Shown one piece after another: positions 16,726-25,754 of a stretch of DNA of 48,082 nucleotides. Both the position numbers and the translations under genes were made by a program. Origin of the DNA: an uncultured Lachnospiraceae bacterium (GTDB lineage: Bacteria; Bacillota; Clostridia; Lachnospirales; Lachnospiraceae); contig CAJTOR010000024.1 in the NCBI GenBank assembly GCA_910577675.1, positions 1-48,082 of the forward strand. The letters are read 5' to 3'. The notes under the pieces were generated by a model. The model saw nothing but the letters and a program-made list of their open reading frames with translations. It made no database searches and was not told the origin of the DNA. Every line of letters begins with the position of its first letter. Positions within the stretch are counted from its first letter, which is position 1.

Positions 16726-18012
16726 CTAGGAGAAAAATTCCGTCATCATCCGTATCAGATGTTCCTCGTCCTCCATCCCCATCAATTCGCGCGCGGAGTG
16801 CATCGCGAGGAGCGGCACACCGATATCCACCGTTTTCATTGGCAGCCAGGAAGAAATAATTGGTCCTAATGTGCCGCCGCCAGGCATATCGGCATGGTTG
16901 ACAAATTTCTTGAATTTTGCCCCCGCCTTTTCACAGATTTGCTGCGCGATTGCAACCGCTTCCCCGTCGTAGGTGTAGCGCTGGTTAACACTGATTTTAA
17001 ATACAACACCATCGTTCATGCGCGAATGGTTCACCGGGTCGTATTTTTCCGGATGGTTTGGATGAATCGCGTGCGCCACATCCACGGAAAATAAAAAGCT
17101 GCGCAGAACGGCCTCGTTTAAGGCTGTCTTGTCCATGCCGAGCGCCGCATATATCTTTTCAAGCAAAAGCATTAGCAGCAGGGAATCCGCGCCCTGTTTC
17201 GTGTGGCTTCCAACTTCCTCATTATCATAAAGCGCAATCAGATTGATGCCATCCGCCCTGTTTCCGTCCATCAACGCGCGCAAAAGTGCGTAGCAGGATG
17301 TCTGGTTATCAAGTCGAGGGGATGAGAAAAATTCCTGATTTACACCGACTCTCACGCCCTCCTCCGCATTATAGACATAGAGGTCAAAATCAAGGATATC
17401 CTCCTTTTTGCACTGCAATTCCCCGGCAAGGAAGCTAAGGAGGTACTGCGCGTCCTGTCCCTCTTTTTCATGAAGACCAAACAGCGGCAGAAGGTCGGAC
17501 TGTTTCTTTAGCTCAACCCCTTCGTTGACTTTCCGGTTCATATGCACGGCAAGGTTTGGAATCGTGAGTAGTGGTCTGCCCGCATTATAGAGTCTTAATT
17601 CCGGCTTATATGTGTTTTCGCTGCGCAATGCCACACGCCCGGCTAAGGAGAGCGGACGGTCAAGCCATGTATTTAAGATCGGTCCGCCGTAGACCTCGGT
17701 ATTTAAGCGCAGATAACCGTTAGCGGCAAGTTCGGCTGTCGGCTTCAGATGGAGGCATGGATAATCCGTGTGCGCAGCAGCAATATGGAACGCCTGCGCT
17801 CCCATCTCCCCCTCCCCGATGGTAAATGCAAAAAGCATGGTATCATATGGTTTTACAAAGTATTTCCCCTTAGGACACAAATTAAAGGGAGCTGTCATGG
17901 TAAGCTCCTCAAAACCCGCCTGCCTTAACAGGCTGATTCCCGCCTCCACCGAATGGAACGGGGTTACCGCCTTTCGGATATATTCCTGAAATTCACTGAT
18001 CTTCCCGGTCAT
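16726..18012 (-). CDS. M18-family aminopeptidase
   Basis: A 428-residue dinuclear zinc aminopeptidase. The metal and catalytic blocks of clan MH are seen in order: AAAHTDYPCL, SPRLDNQTSC, ALYDNEEVGS (paired glutamates), SVDVAHAIHPNH and LLAMHSARELM. Length and pattern match bacterial M18 enzymes (DNPEP/ApeB type), which cleave N-terminal residues from peptides and act as large oligomers in the cytoplasm. AGAGGA precedes the ATG, with a TATAAT box a little further up. It heads a codirectional run with GH13 and the zinc-ribbon membrane protein. Confidence 0.94.
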   Translation of the reverse strand: MTGKISEFQEYIRKAVTPFHSVEAGISLLRQAGFEELTMTAPFNLCPKGKYFVKPYDTMLFAFTIGEGEMGAQAFHIAAAHTDYPCLHLKPTAELAANGYLRLNTEVYGGPILNTWLDRPLSLAGRVALRSENTYKPELRLYNAGRPLLTIPNLAVHMNRKVNEGVELKKQSDLLPLFGLHEKEGQDAQYLLSFLAGELQCKKEDILDFDLYVYNAEEGVRVGVNQEFFSSPRLDNQTSCYALLRALMDGNRADGINLIALYDNEEVGSHTKQGADSLLLMLLLEKIYAALGMDKTALNEAVLRSFLFSVDVAHAIHPNHPEKYDPVNHSRMNDGVVFKISVNQRYTYDGEAVAIAQQICEKAGAKFKKFVNHADMPGGGTLGPIISSWLPMKTVDIGVPLLAMHSARELMGMEDEEHLIRMMTEFFS

Positions 18013-18070
18013 AGTATTCCTCTTTTCTTCTTATTATAGTATTGGGATATTGCGCTGTGTGGAAATTATT

Positions 18071-18155
18071 CTCCTGCGGGCTCCGCGCAAGTTACGGCAA
18101 AGCAACTCGCGTTGCGCGCTACTTTGCCTTCGCGGATATTATACCATATCGTTCC
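18071..18155 (-). repeat. Intergenic repeat family 2, copy 1 (TATAAT-ended)
   Basis: Read on the minus strand, it begins with CGATATGGTATAATATCCG and ends with GCGGAGCCCGCAGGAGAAT. GGCAAAG and CTTTGCC arms near both ends enclose a small GCAAC/GTTGC hairpin. The TGGTATAAT at 18138-18146 looks like an extended -10 box. Matches copies 2 and 3 at both ends. Confidence 0.6.
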
Positions 18156-18160
18156 ACAAG

Positions 18161-18338
18161 TTTCTCGCGGGCTCCGCACAATTTACGGCAAAGCTGGGAA
18201 AATCAAAGATTTTCCCAGCTCGCGTTGCTCGCTGCGGAATCAGGAAAGGGGAAGTGCTGGAAATGAGATATGTATTTCCGCACTTCCCCTTTCCTGATTC
18301 CTTGCTTTGCCTTCACGAACATTATACCATGTCCTTCG
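18161..18338 (-). repeat. Intergenic repeat family 2, copy 2 (hairpin-expanded)
   Basis: Same ends as copy 1 on the minus strand (GGACATGGTATAATGTTCG to GCGGAGCCCGCGAGAAAC, with GGCAAAG and CTTTGCC arms). The core holds two large hairpins: a 13-bp stem with an AAA loop at 18192-18220 and a near-perfect 28-bp stem at 18236-18301. It is adjacent to copy 1 in tandem. The 471-bp gap between the antiporter and M18 genes contains these copies, the antiporter terminator and no gene that I can support. Confidence 0.6.
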
Positions 18339-18380
18339 AAAATATGGAATACATTTTTTGCAAATTTCCATTTTTTTCCA

Positions 18381-18428
18381 CAAAAGACAGGAGCGTGCTT
18401 TGCGAATCACCCGCAGAACACGCTCCTG
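18381..18428 (-). terminator. Terminator of the antiporter gene
   Basis: A perfect 10-bp stem (CAGGAGCGTG with CACGCTCCTG) is followed on the minus strand by TCTTTTG. It lies about 55 bp behind the antiporter stop codon. Confidence 0.75.
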
Positions 18429-18483
18429 ACTGTAATTTATCCCCTTTTTTACTCTTTCACAGTTTGTTTTTCTATCCTGATAC

Positions 18484-19677
18484 CTATTTCGCTGCCGCTG
18501 CCTCCTCAAGTGGTTCGCCCGCATACAGTACTTTCAGTATGATAGGGGTGAGAATTGAGGATACAATAATCAGCAAAATTACCGCTGTAAAGTAGACAGG
18601 TGTCATCAGCCCGACCGAAAGACCCTTCTGGGCGACAATCAGCGCGACCTCGCCGCGCGTCATCATGCCGACACCGATTTTTAAAGCATCCTTATTCTTA
18701 AACTTGCAAAGTCTGGCTGCCAGACCGCACCCGATAATCTTTGCAATCAACCCGACTGCAACGAACGCCGCAGCAAAAAGCAGGATCGAACCATCTAGGT
18801 TATCAATATTGGTCTTTAAACCAATACTTGCAAAAAAGACCGGTCCAAACAACATGTACGAATTCGTATCCATCTTCTGCGCAATATAACCCGAATCACG
18901 CAAACTGCACAGCACGATACCCGCCACATACGCACCCGTAATATCCGCAATACCGAAATATCTCTCGGCTATGTAAGACATTGCAAAACAGAACGCAAGC
19001 CCTAAAATCGGGATGCGCCTCGTGTGCGGATAGAGCGTATCAAACTTGCGGAACAGGAAATAAAACAGAAAACCTGCAACCACCGCCAGCACAAAGAAAA
19101 GTAAGGTATTAATAACCACCTTCCCCGGATTGGAATCCGGACTTTTAAACCCGACAACAACGGTCAGAACGATAATTCCGATTACATCGTCGATAATCGC
19201 AGCACTTAAAATAGTCGTGCCAACCTTGCCCTTTAACCGACCCATCTCACGCAGCGATTCAACCGTAATACTAACTGATGTGGCTGTAAGAATCGTGCCG
19301 ATAAAAACCGCTTTGTAAAACTCCTCGCTGCCCCAGGGAGCCGCGCCGTAAAAACCCATATAAAGCAGGGTTCCACATATAAGAGGGACAAACACACCCG
19401 CACACGCAATCAAGAGCGCGATAGGTCCCGTCCTCAATAATTCCTTAATATCCGTTTCAAGCCCCGCCGAAAACATCAGAAGAATAACCCCGATCTCCGC
19501 CATCTGGACAAGAAAATCTGTCTGGGCTACCCAACCCAATATGCTCGGTCCGATAATCAAACCGGCAATAATCTCACCGACTACCTGTGGTGCCTTACAT
19601 CTTCTCGCAAGGATGCCGAACGCTTTCGCCACCAGGATAATAATGGCTAGATCTTTAAAAACATCATACGCTTCCAT
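18484..19677 (-). CDS. CPA2-family monovalent cation/proton antiporter
   Basis: A 397-residue integral membrane protein with about 12 to 13 hydrophobic segments. The first lies within 20 residues of the start, and VVGEIIAGLIIGPSILGWV is the classic second helix of the Na+/H+ exchanger (PF00999) family. The IIDDVIG block keeps both aspartates of the electrogenic NapA-type ion site. It lacks the C-terminal RCK/TrkA domains of Kef proteins. The start at 19677 has GAGGAGG; an in-frame ATG at 19731 does not. Likely role: sodium or potassium/proton exchange for pH and salt balance. Confidence 0.9.
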   Translation of the reverse strand: MEAYDVFKDLAIIILVAKAFGILARRCKAPQVVGEIIAGLIIGPSILGWVAQTDFLVQMAEIGVILLMFSAGLETDIKELLRTGPIALLIACAGVFVPLICGTLLYMGFYGAAPWGSEEFYKAVFIGTILTATSVSITVESLREMGRLKGKVGTTILSAAIIDDVIGIIVLTVVVGFKSPDSNPGKVVINTLLFFVLAVVAGFLFYFLFRKFDTLYPHTRRIPILGLAFCFAMSYIAERYFGIADITGAYVAGIVLCSLRDSGYIAQKMDTNSYMLFGPVFFASIGLKTNIDNLDGSILLFAAAFVAVGLIAKIIGCGLAARLCKFKNKDALKIGVGMMTRGEVALIVAQKGLSVGLMTPVYFTAVILLIIVSSILTPIILKVLYAGEPLEEAAAAK

Positions 19678-19793
19678 AGCTGCCTCCTCTGTTTGAACTA
19701 TAAAATTTTTATAAAATTTTTCGGAATCCAACTTGAAATTTTAACACAATCCTCCGCAAAATGCAAGAGGGGAATCCCCCAAATTTCTGTATT

Positions 19794-21557
19794 TTATTCA
19801 TTTTCAGCAAGAAACTTCTGCATTCTTTCAAAATATCCGCCCTTCTTACATAATTCCTCCGGCGAACCATATTCCACAATACGCCCCTCCTCAAAAAAGA
19901 CCACCAGATCAGCCTGTTTTGCATACTGCGGGTTATGCGTTACCAAAAATACAGCACGCCCCCCGCTTAAATCATTGATCTTCCCAATCAGGTGGTTCTT
20001 TGCCTGCGGGTCAAGGTTTGCGGATGGTTCATCCAGCACCAAAACCGGTCTTTTCTTTGCATACGCCCTGGCAAGCGCCAATTTCTGCTGCTCCCCGCCG
20101 GACAAACCAACCCCCTCCTTTAGAAACTCCCCGGCAAACACGGTATCCACACCATCCAGAAGATCTTCCATTTTTTCCCATATCCCAGCAAATCTAAGGG
20201 CGGTTTCCACTTCCTCCTCCTTATTTTCCACATCGGTTGCGAGGACATTATCTTTGAGCGAAAGTGGGAACAGCCTGAATTCCTGTAATAGACTGCCGAA
20301 AAGTTCCGCGCAGTCCCGCCCTTCAAACCCAGGATAATAGTACTCCACATTTCCTCCTGTGGGCGTGTAAAGACCTGTCAAAAGCTTAATAAAAGTGCTT
20401 TTCCCTGAACCGTTCTCCCCAACAACAGCGATTTTTTTATCAAGGGGCAGGCGGATGTTAATATTTTTTAACACCTCCTTCTGCCCGTCATAAGAAAAGC
20501 ACAGATCCCTGCATACTATAAAAGCCCCCTTAACTCCCCCGCCAACCACCTGATAACTGTGATTCCCACTGCAAATCACCTTAAAAATATCCGCGCTGTA
20601 ATATGCGTCATTGCAGACTGATGGCACAAACATAATGATCCGCTCAATATAAATTGCAAGAGTTGCAGCCTGGGAGAGAACAAGATGAAACTCCCCCACT
20701 GTTGTCCTGTTATTTATAAGCAGATACACAAGAACCACAATATAAATTCCCCTGAGCAACAGATCAATCCCATCGCGCGCTAAGGTAGCAAACCCGGCCT
20801 GCATCAAGCTCTTTTTTATCACACCAAAACGCTTGTTTTTAAGCAGCTTATATTTATTAATAAAATAAGCACCTATCGGATAAAGGCGCAGCTCCCGGAC
20901 ATAGTTTTTTTGATAGAACAGATTATGGACATAGGTATCGCAACGGTTAAATGGCAATTTTTCCAGATACATCTGATAATCAATCCTGTTTTTCCGGCTG
21001 TTTATCACACAGTTTTTCAGCGCTGAAAACAGCGCCCCCACAATAAAAATAAGATGCAGCCGGCCAAAAAGCGTAACCAGAGCCGCAAAACAGATTAAGG
21101 AACCCACCAATATACACAGTCTGTCTGCAAAAAGAAAAAATGAATCCCCATTATGATAAACCGCATTATACAATAAGTTCAAATACTCCTCGGAATTATA
21201 ATTTTCCAGTTTCTTTTTCGCACTTTCCGCATAAATCATTTTTTTATAATATTGGCGCACTTTTGCCTTCTCCCGCTCTTTAAACCGGATCGAAACCCAC
21301 TGGTCAAACGAGCGGTAAGCCAGACAAAACACCTGATACCCAAGAAAATACATTGCGGCGGCAAACAGCGACGGCGAATCATATAGAATAAGGTCAATAA
21401 GCATCCGGTAAAACAGAATCTGCACAATATAATAAAGCGCTCCAACTAAGGCATTAAACAGATTCACAGGAAGATAGGCGGGTGCTGCCTTGCGCAAATA
21501 CCCCATAATTTTCAACTGGAGCAAAAATTTATTCTTTATTTCCAACTTCACTTTCAT
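19794..21557 (-). CDS. ABC exporter half-transporter (permease-ATPase), subunit 2
   Basis: A 587-residue type IV ABC exporter half. About six membrane helices (residues 20 to 310) precede an ATPase domain with Walker A GENGSGKST, signature LSGGEQQKLALARAY and Walker B VLVLDEPSANLD. Its ATG overlaps the stop of the upstream half-transporter by 4 bases, so the two are translationally coupled and almost certainly form a heterodimer. The membrane domain is divergent, as in lantibiotic or peptide exporters without a peptidase domain. No substrate gene is visible nearby. Confidence 0.92.
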   Translation of the reverse strand: MKVKLEIKNKFLLQLKIMGYLRKAAPAYLPVNLFNALVGALYYIVQILFYRMLIDLILYDSPSLFAAAMYFLGYQVFCLAYRSFDQWVSIRFKEREKAKVRQYYKKMIYAESAKKKLENYNSEEYLNLLYNAVYHNGDSFFLFADRLCILVGSLICFAALVTLFGRLHLIFIVGALFSALKNCVINSRKNRIDYQMYLEKLPFNRCDTYVHNLFYQKNYVRELRLYPIGAYFINKYKLLKNKRFGVIKKSLMQAGFATLARDGIDLLLRGIYIVVLVYLLINNRTTVGEFHLVLSQAATLAIYIERIIMFVPSVCNDAYYSADIFKVICSGNHSYQVVGGGVKGAFIVCRDLCFSYDGQKEVLKNINIRLPLDKKIAVVGENGSGKSTFIKLLTGLYTPTGGNVEYYYPGFEGRDCAELFGSLLQEFRLFPLSLKDNVLATDVENKEEEVETALRFAGIWEKMEDLLDGVDTVFAGEFLKEGVGLSGGEQQKLALARAYAKKRPVLVLDEPSANLDPQAKNHLIGKINDLSGGRAVFLVTHNPQYAKQADLVVFFEEGRIVEYGSPEELCKKGGYFERMQKFLAENE

Positions 21558-23398
21558 TCTGCCCCTCCACGGATTACGCCCTGCCCCATATTGTCCCCGC
21601 CATCCTGCGCAAACAATTCCTTTGCCTGCATGGTATAAAGCGCGGCATATCCCCCTCCTCTTTGCATTAGTTCCTTATGGCTGCCACTCTCCTTCACTGC
21701 CCCATCCTCCATATAAAGGATTCTGTCCGCGCTCGACGCATAATAGAGTTTATGCGTTGTAAACACTATCGTCCTCCCCTGTTTCTTCATACCAAACATG
21801 GCATCATAAAAGGCCTGCGTCGCATAAACATCCAAATTTGCTGTAGGTTCATCAAAAACAAGCAGCGGCGCTTTCGTGGCATACGCCCTTGCAATCGCAA
21901 TTTTCTGCCGCTCACCGCCGGAAAAATCCCCCGCCCTTCTGGGATTATTCGTTTCTTCCGTGGAAGCCCCCTCCCCGCAGGAAACCACGGTTTGGATTCC
22001 GTTTTCCAGCGCTGTGATTTTCTCATACAGCCCCACATAGCGAAGTGCCTCCTCCACCAAAATACGGTCTTCCTCCGATTTCATTTCCCGCATCAGAATA
22101 TTTTCCGCAACCGTAACCTCATATATTTGAAAATCCTGGAACACTGTGCCAAAAAGCTTTCTTACACTCCCGATATCATATTCCCGATACTCCCTGCCAT
22201 TTAACAGGACTTCCCCGCCCCCAGGTCTGATAAGTCCCACAAGAATATCCACCAGTGTCGATTTTCCAGAACCGTTCTTTCCAACCAGCGCAACAGTTTC
22301 ATTTTTTCCAACTATAAAGTTTAGATCCCTAATTGCAAAACCGCCAGCTCCATAGCAAAATGCTGCGTGCCGAAACTCAATCTTCTTAAAATCCACGCAG
22401 ACGGTTCCACCCTCCGTCAAAAAATCTTCCGGATATTCAAGGATCTCCCGGATATCGCCCACATAGCGGGAAGACTCTATAATATCCGGCAGCACCTTAA
22501 ATATCTGTATCAACTGTCCGGATATGGACGAAACAATATTAATCATTACCAAAAACTCACCCGCAGAAATTTCAAATTTTAAAACCCGTGCGGACACATA
22601 GACGGCGACCACCCATAAAATAAGGCTGTCAAAACATAACATAAGATTGCTGCGGATTATAAAATTATGTAAATATTTGTTAGTTCTTTCCAGGTCTTTT
22701 TTGGTTTCCCGGTCGTATTTTTCAAGCAATATCGATTGGATGTCAGCGTTTGCGCGCAGCTCCTCCGCATATTCCCCGCGATAAAAAATATGGTTAAGAT
22801 AATCTACAAACCTTTCATAAGGTTCTTCCTGTTTCGTAAAATCATAATTCTTTTTTCCTGTCCGGAATGAATAGACCATATAATTTAGGGTGGAAAGTGC
22901 GCAGGCAAGTAAAATAAGCGGATCGCCGTAAATCGTAAACACTGCAAGCCCTGCAACGGCGCTCTGTATAAAGGTAATAATCTGCATAGCAAGCTGAAAA
23001 TAACGGATACCACTTTCCCTCATGGCAATTGAAAGTTTGTTGTAAAATTCTGTATTATTATAATTTATCGCGCCAATTGAGAGAACCTTTTTATACAGGG
23101 TGGAATTGGAACAGGACATAACCTTTCCCTCCAGCGCATTTGCAAACAGCGGCGCAATAATTCCCGCCACTATCTTCGACAGAAAAACCAGCGCAAAATA
23201 AGCGCCAAGCCCAAGCAGCAGCAATAAAAATGAAAATTTTTCTGACAGGGCATAATCTATCAGATATTTTATATAAATAACGTCACAGATTGTAAAAAAG
23301 GCGGAAAACCCTGCCAGAAAAATCAGGAAAAATAAAGCACTTCTTGAAGCCTTCCATATTTCACGCACACTGAAATAAATGTTTTTTACCAGTTTCAT
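21554..23398 (-). CDS. ABC exporter half-transporter (permease-ATPase), subunit 1
   Basis: A 614-residue partner of the previous gene with the same order: about six membrane helices, then Walker A GKNGSGKST, signature FSGGERQKIAIARAY, Walker B LLVFDEPTANLD and the H-loop TTHKLYY. An insertion of about 20 residues rich in Glu, Thr and Asn lies just before the signature motif (near residue 480), unusual for the family. GGAAGGA precedes the ATG. A very G-rich tract (23426-23442) and a TATAAT lie in its promoter region. Confidence 0.92.
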   Translation of the reverse strand: MKLVKNIYFSVREIWKASRSALFFLIFLAGFSAFFTICDVIYIKYLIDYALSEKFSFLLLLLGLGAYFALVFLSKIVAGIIAPLFANALEGKVMSCSNSTLYKKVLSIGAINYNNTEFYNKLSIAMRESGIRYFQLAMQIITFIQSAVAGLAVFTIYGDPLILLACALSTLNYMVYSFRTGKKNYDFTKQEEPYERFVDYLNHIFYRGEYAEELRANADIQSILLEKYDRETKKDLERTNKYLHNFIIRSNLMLCFDSLILWVVAVYVSARVLKFEISAGEFLVMINIVSSISGQLIQIFKVLPDIIESSRYVGDIREILEYPEDFLTEGGTVCVDFKKIEFRHAAFCYGAGGFAIRDLNFIVGKNETVALVGKNGSGKSTLVDILVGLIRPGGGEVLLNGREYREYDIGSVRKLFGTVFQDFQIYEVTVAENILMREMKSEEDRILVEEALRYVGLYEKITALENGIQTVVSCGEGASTEETNNPRRAGDFSGGERQKIAIARAYATKAPLLVFDEPTANLDVYATQAFYDAMFGMKKQGRTIVFTTHKLYYASSADRILYMEDGAVKESGSHKELMQRGGGYAALYTMQAKELFAQDGGDNMGQGVIRGGAE

Positions 23399-23501
23399 CC
23401 GAATCCTTCCCCCGCATTATATACTCCCCCCACCTCCCACCCTCTTTCCCGAACCTGCAGAATTTGGTGTAACAGTAAAAAATCTCAGTCAGGGGGAGGA
23501 T

Positions 23502-24019
23502 TTATTTCACCACATTTTCAGGTCCCTCTATAACCAATATCATCGGTATTGCTTTTTGCTGACTGTCAGGAACAAAATCACCATCCGAAATGGCCTTTTT
23601 GATGATTGCCATCGGGAACGAATAGAACACATATTTTCTGAACTCTGCAATCTTTCCTTCTAGATAATGCTTTACAATCACTTCCCGCTGCAATTTCGCC
23701 AAATATGCCACTTCTCGTCTAACCTGCTCGGTAGTGGGGCTATCAATGTCATTTCCATCATTGTAATCCTCAATATCCGGAACTACATCAATGCTAACAA
23801 GTGGCAATCTGTATTTTTCCGCAGCGCCTCATTCCATTTATTCGAAAGAACGGAAGTCAACCAATATTTCATATTGGAGATTATTCCACCTCTATTTATA
23901 TATTGAAACGCAGCAAGAAGCGTTTCTTGTATCAGATCTTCGGCATCGTTTACATCACCGCACTTCTTAATGGCAAGAGCAAACAGATACTCTACATATT
24001 TTGTGATTTCATTTTCCAT
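23502..24019 (-). pseudogene. Frameshifted ECF-type sigma factor gene
   Basis: The ATG at 24019 with AAAGAGG upstream begins MENEITKYVEYLFALAIKKC and continues with AEDLIQETLLAAF, a sigma-70 region 2 signature. Near 23810 the frame breaks at a run of five A: one extra A would give RKKYRLPLVSI and join the second frame, which runs to 23502. The second part holds the region 3/4 linker and LQREVIVKHYLEGK, the entry to region 4. The HTH after it is poorly conserved, so a second lesion is possible. It sits 103 bp upstream of the ABC exporter operon in the same direction. It is either inactive or rescued by slippage. Confidence 0.72.
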
Positions 24020-24112
24020 TCTGATACCTCTTTTGAAAGCTTTCACCTATAAGTCGTATAATTTGAATTTGATTCGGTGGATTTTGAGCGTCAAAGGAAG
24101 TTCACCCGATAT

Positions 24113-24219
24113 GTTTCCCTGCGGGGCGTGCACACGGTTCGCCAAGGAAATTGTCCTCCTTCGTCGGACGGCAAATCAGCGCTGGTATAATATCTACCGA
24201 TATTATACCATGTCGTTTC
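24113..24219 (-). repeat. Intergenic repeat family 2, copy 3
   Basis: On the minus strand it starts CGACATGGTATAATATCGG and ends GTGCACGCCCCGCAGGGAAAC, like copies 1 and 2, but has a different core. Next to the start, GGTATAATATC is repeated inverted (24184-24209), making a palindrome. The 444-bp gap between the sigma pseudogene and the AraC gene otherwise holds only the AraC terminator. Confidence 0.5.
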
Positions 24220-24352
24220 AGGAGAAAACAAGACTTAGATACCATCTCCCGCCTATTATTTATTTTTCCCTTCCCACCTTTTTCATTAAACCTTTTACCT
24301 GCAACACTTCCCTTCCACATTTATTTTTGTTATTTGATACTGTCCACAGTTT

Positions 24353-24384
24353 AAAACAGAGCGCATAGTTTTCTATGCGCCCTG
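24353..24384 (-). terminator. Terminator of the AraC-type gene
   Basis: Stem GCGCATAG with CTATGCGC around a 4-nt loop, extended by two to three pairs. On the minus strand it is followed by GTTTTAAA. It stands about 80 bp behind the AraC stop codon. Confidence 0.7.
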
Positions 24385-24463
24385 TCATTCTGCAATTATT
24401 CCGCCTTTATTATCCCGGTGTTAGCCTATCCTAACCCAAATCAGTTTTCCTTATTATCGCCTT

Positions 24464-25309
24464 TCATTTTTTAACAGGCAGCCAGATTTCCACAATGGAT
24501 TCATCCCCGCTGTCATCATATCGTGCATCATAATGTTCGATGCAATAGAGTTTTCCATCAAGCAAATTCCTGACATATCCTTTTTCATTGGAAACCAGCC
24601 ACTCTTCCATCGCATCATTTTCGCTCCCATACCCCTCTTTCACGTACACATCAAAAGATGCATACTCTGAAGCCGGAATTTGAAAGATTTCATATCCATT
24701 GCATTCGCTGTTTATTTCACAGCCGACAAAGACGGTTTCCTCTTCTGTTGTACTGTCATAGATGCGCACTTCATAGCTATCATCGGACACTTTTTCCGTG
24801 GGCGGGGCTTCCTTATAAAGCTTGATAAAACGCTTCCAGATTTCCGCTGTTTCATTGCCCGACCCCGATACTCCCGCCAAAATCAACTTTTCCTTTTTTA
24901 TCATGTTAGGATTCATCAAAATACCTCCTTTTAATCTGTTGGTAAACCGCTTTACAAGTTCTGCTGCTGGAATAACGCAAGGCACAATCTTTCTGCTGCG
25001 GTACTCTGTTGGGGACATTCCCGTAATCGATTTAAAGGTTCTGGAAAAACCCTGTGCAGAGTCAAATCCAAAGTCAAGCGCGATATCAAGCACTTTCCGG
25101 TTCGTTTCACTCAACATCTTGCAGGCAAAAGCAATCCGTCTGTCGCGGACATAAGCAATCATGGATTTACCAACAACCGACGTAAACAATCTGTGAAAAT
25201 AATATGGAGAAAAAGCAAATTGTTCCGCGATCGCCCCCACTGATAATGTATCATTGAGATGAGCGTCAATATATTTAATAGCCTCGCTGATTTTGCAAAA
25301 ATTGTTCAT
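24464..25309 (-). CDS. AraC-family regulator with GyrI-like effector domain
   Basis: A 281-residue regulator. The N-terminal 105 residues contain two AraC helix-turn-helices (LSVGAIAEQFAFSPYYFHRL and VLDIALDFGFDSAQGFSRTF). Residues from about 130 form a GyrI/Cass2-like small-molecule domain, the arrangement of Rob, SoxS-like and multidrug-responsive activators. GGAGG lies just before the ATG. Its promoter shows an extended -10 (TGATATAAT, minus strand, 25354-25359), and a perfect palindrome CAGTTGCAACTG stands between this box and the gene, suggesting autoregulation. Targets are unknown. Confidence 0.9.
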   Translation of the reverse strand: MNNFCKISEAIKYIDAHLNDTLSVGAIAEQFAFSPYYFHRLFTSVVGKSMIAYVRDRRIAFACKMLSETNRKVLDIALDFGFDSAQGFSRTFKSITGMSPTEYRSRKIVPCVIPAAELVKRFTNRLKGGILMNPNMIKKEKLILAGVSGSGNETAEIWKRFIKLYKEAPPTEKVSDDSYEVRIYDSTTEEETVFVGCEINSECNGYEIFQIPASEYASFDVYVKEGYGSENDAMEEWLVSNEKGYVRNLLDGKLYCIEHYDARYDDSGDESIVEIWLPVKK

Positions 25310-25332
25310 TCACATTTCCTCCAATAATAATG

Positions 25333-25474
25333 CAGTTGCAACTGTTAAGAAATATTATATCACGATTATTTATTCCTGCTTAACAATTCTTGCTTTTAAA
25401 ATTTTTTTACATTTTCACCCAAACATAATTATATTTCTTCCTTAATATTTACAGAAATCTTTAGTTGCAAACTA
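25333..25474. promoter_or_regulatory. Candidate operators GTTGCAAC upstream of the AraC gene
   Basis: CAGTTGCAACTG (perfect palindrome, 25333-25344) lies downstream of the AraC -10 box, and TAGTTGCAAACTA (25462-25474) about 130 bp further upstream. The shared core AGTTGCAA suggests one protein binding both sites, plausibly the AraC protein itself. Confidence 0.45.
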
Positions 25475-25490
25475 TGCCTGCATCAAATAT

Positions 25491-25535
25491 TCATCTTTAC
25501 GGCTTAGAAACGGGGTACTTCTTTGGTAGGTTAAA
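25491..25535. repeat. Intergenic repeat family 1, copy D (one end only)
   Basis: Only the right-hand end is preserved: TCTTTACGGCTTAGAAACGG and TTCTTTGGTAGGTTAAA. The left end and core are absent. It lies in the 445-bp gap between the AraC gene and the next plus-strand gene. Confidence 0.55.
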
Positions 25536-25641
25536 TTCCAGAAACACCAAGCTCACACGAACCATCAATACACAACTCTACACAAAAAAGAACATGTTAT
25601 CTCCCAAAGAACAGGATGACAACATACATCACATCTTAATC

Positions 25642-25670
25642 TTTACATCCTTATAAAACCATATTATAAT
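25642..25670 (+). promoter_or_regulatory. Promoter of the orphan gene at 25755
   Basis: TTTACA at 25642-25647, a 17-bp spacer and TATAAT at 25665-25670. Confidence 0.75.
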
Positions 25671-25754
25671 AATACTACATTTCGGTACATACCACAAAAA
25701 CCAGCGTGTTTTCCCGAAATATCAACAAAATACCACATACCACAGAGGTTCATT

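Noticed and set aside
24040..24065. TATACGACTTATAG resembling an end of repeat family 1
   Set aside because: The match covers about 10 bases only and lies in the probable promoter area of the sigma pseudogene.
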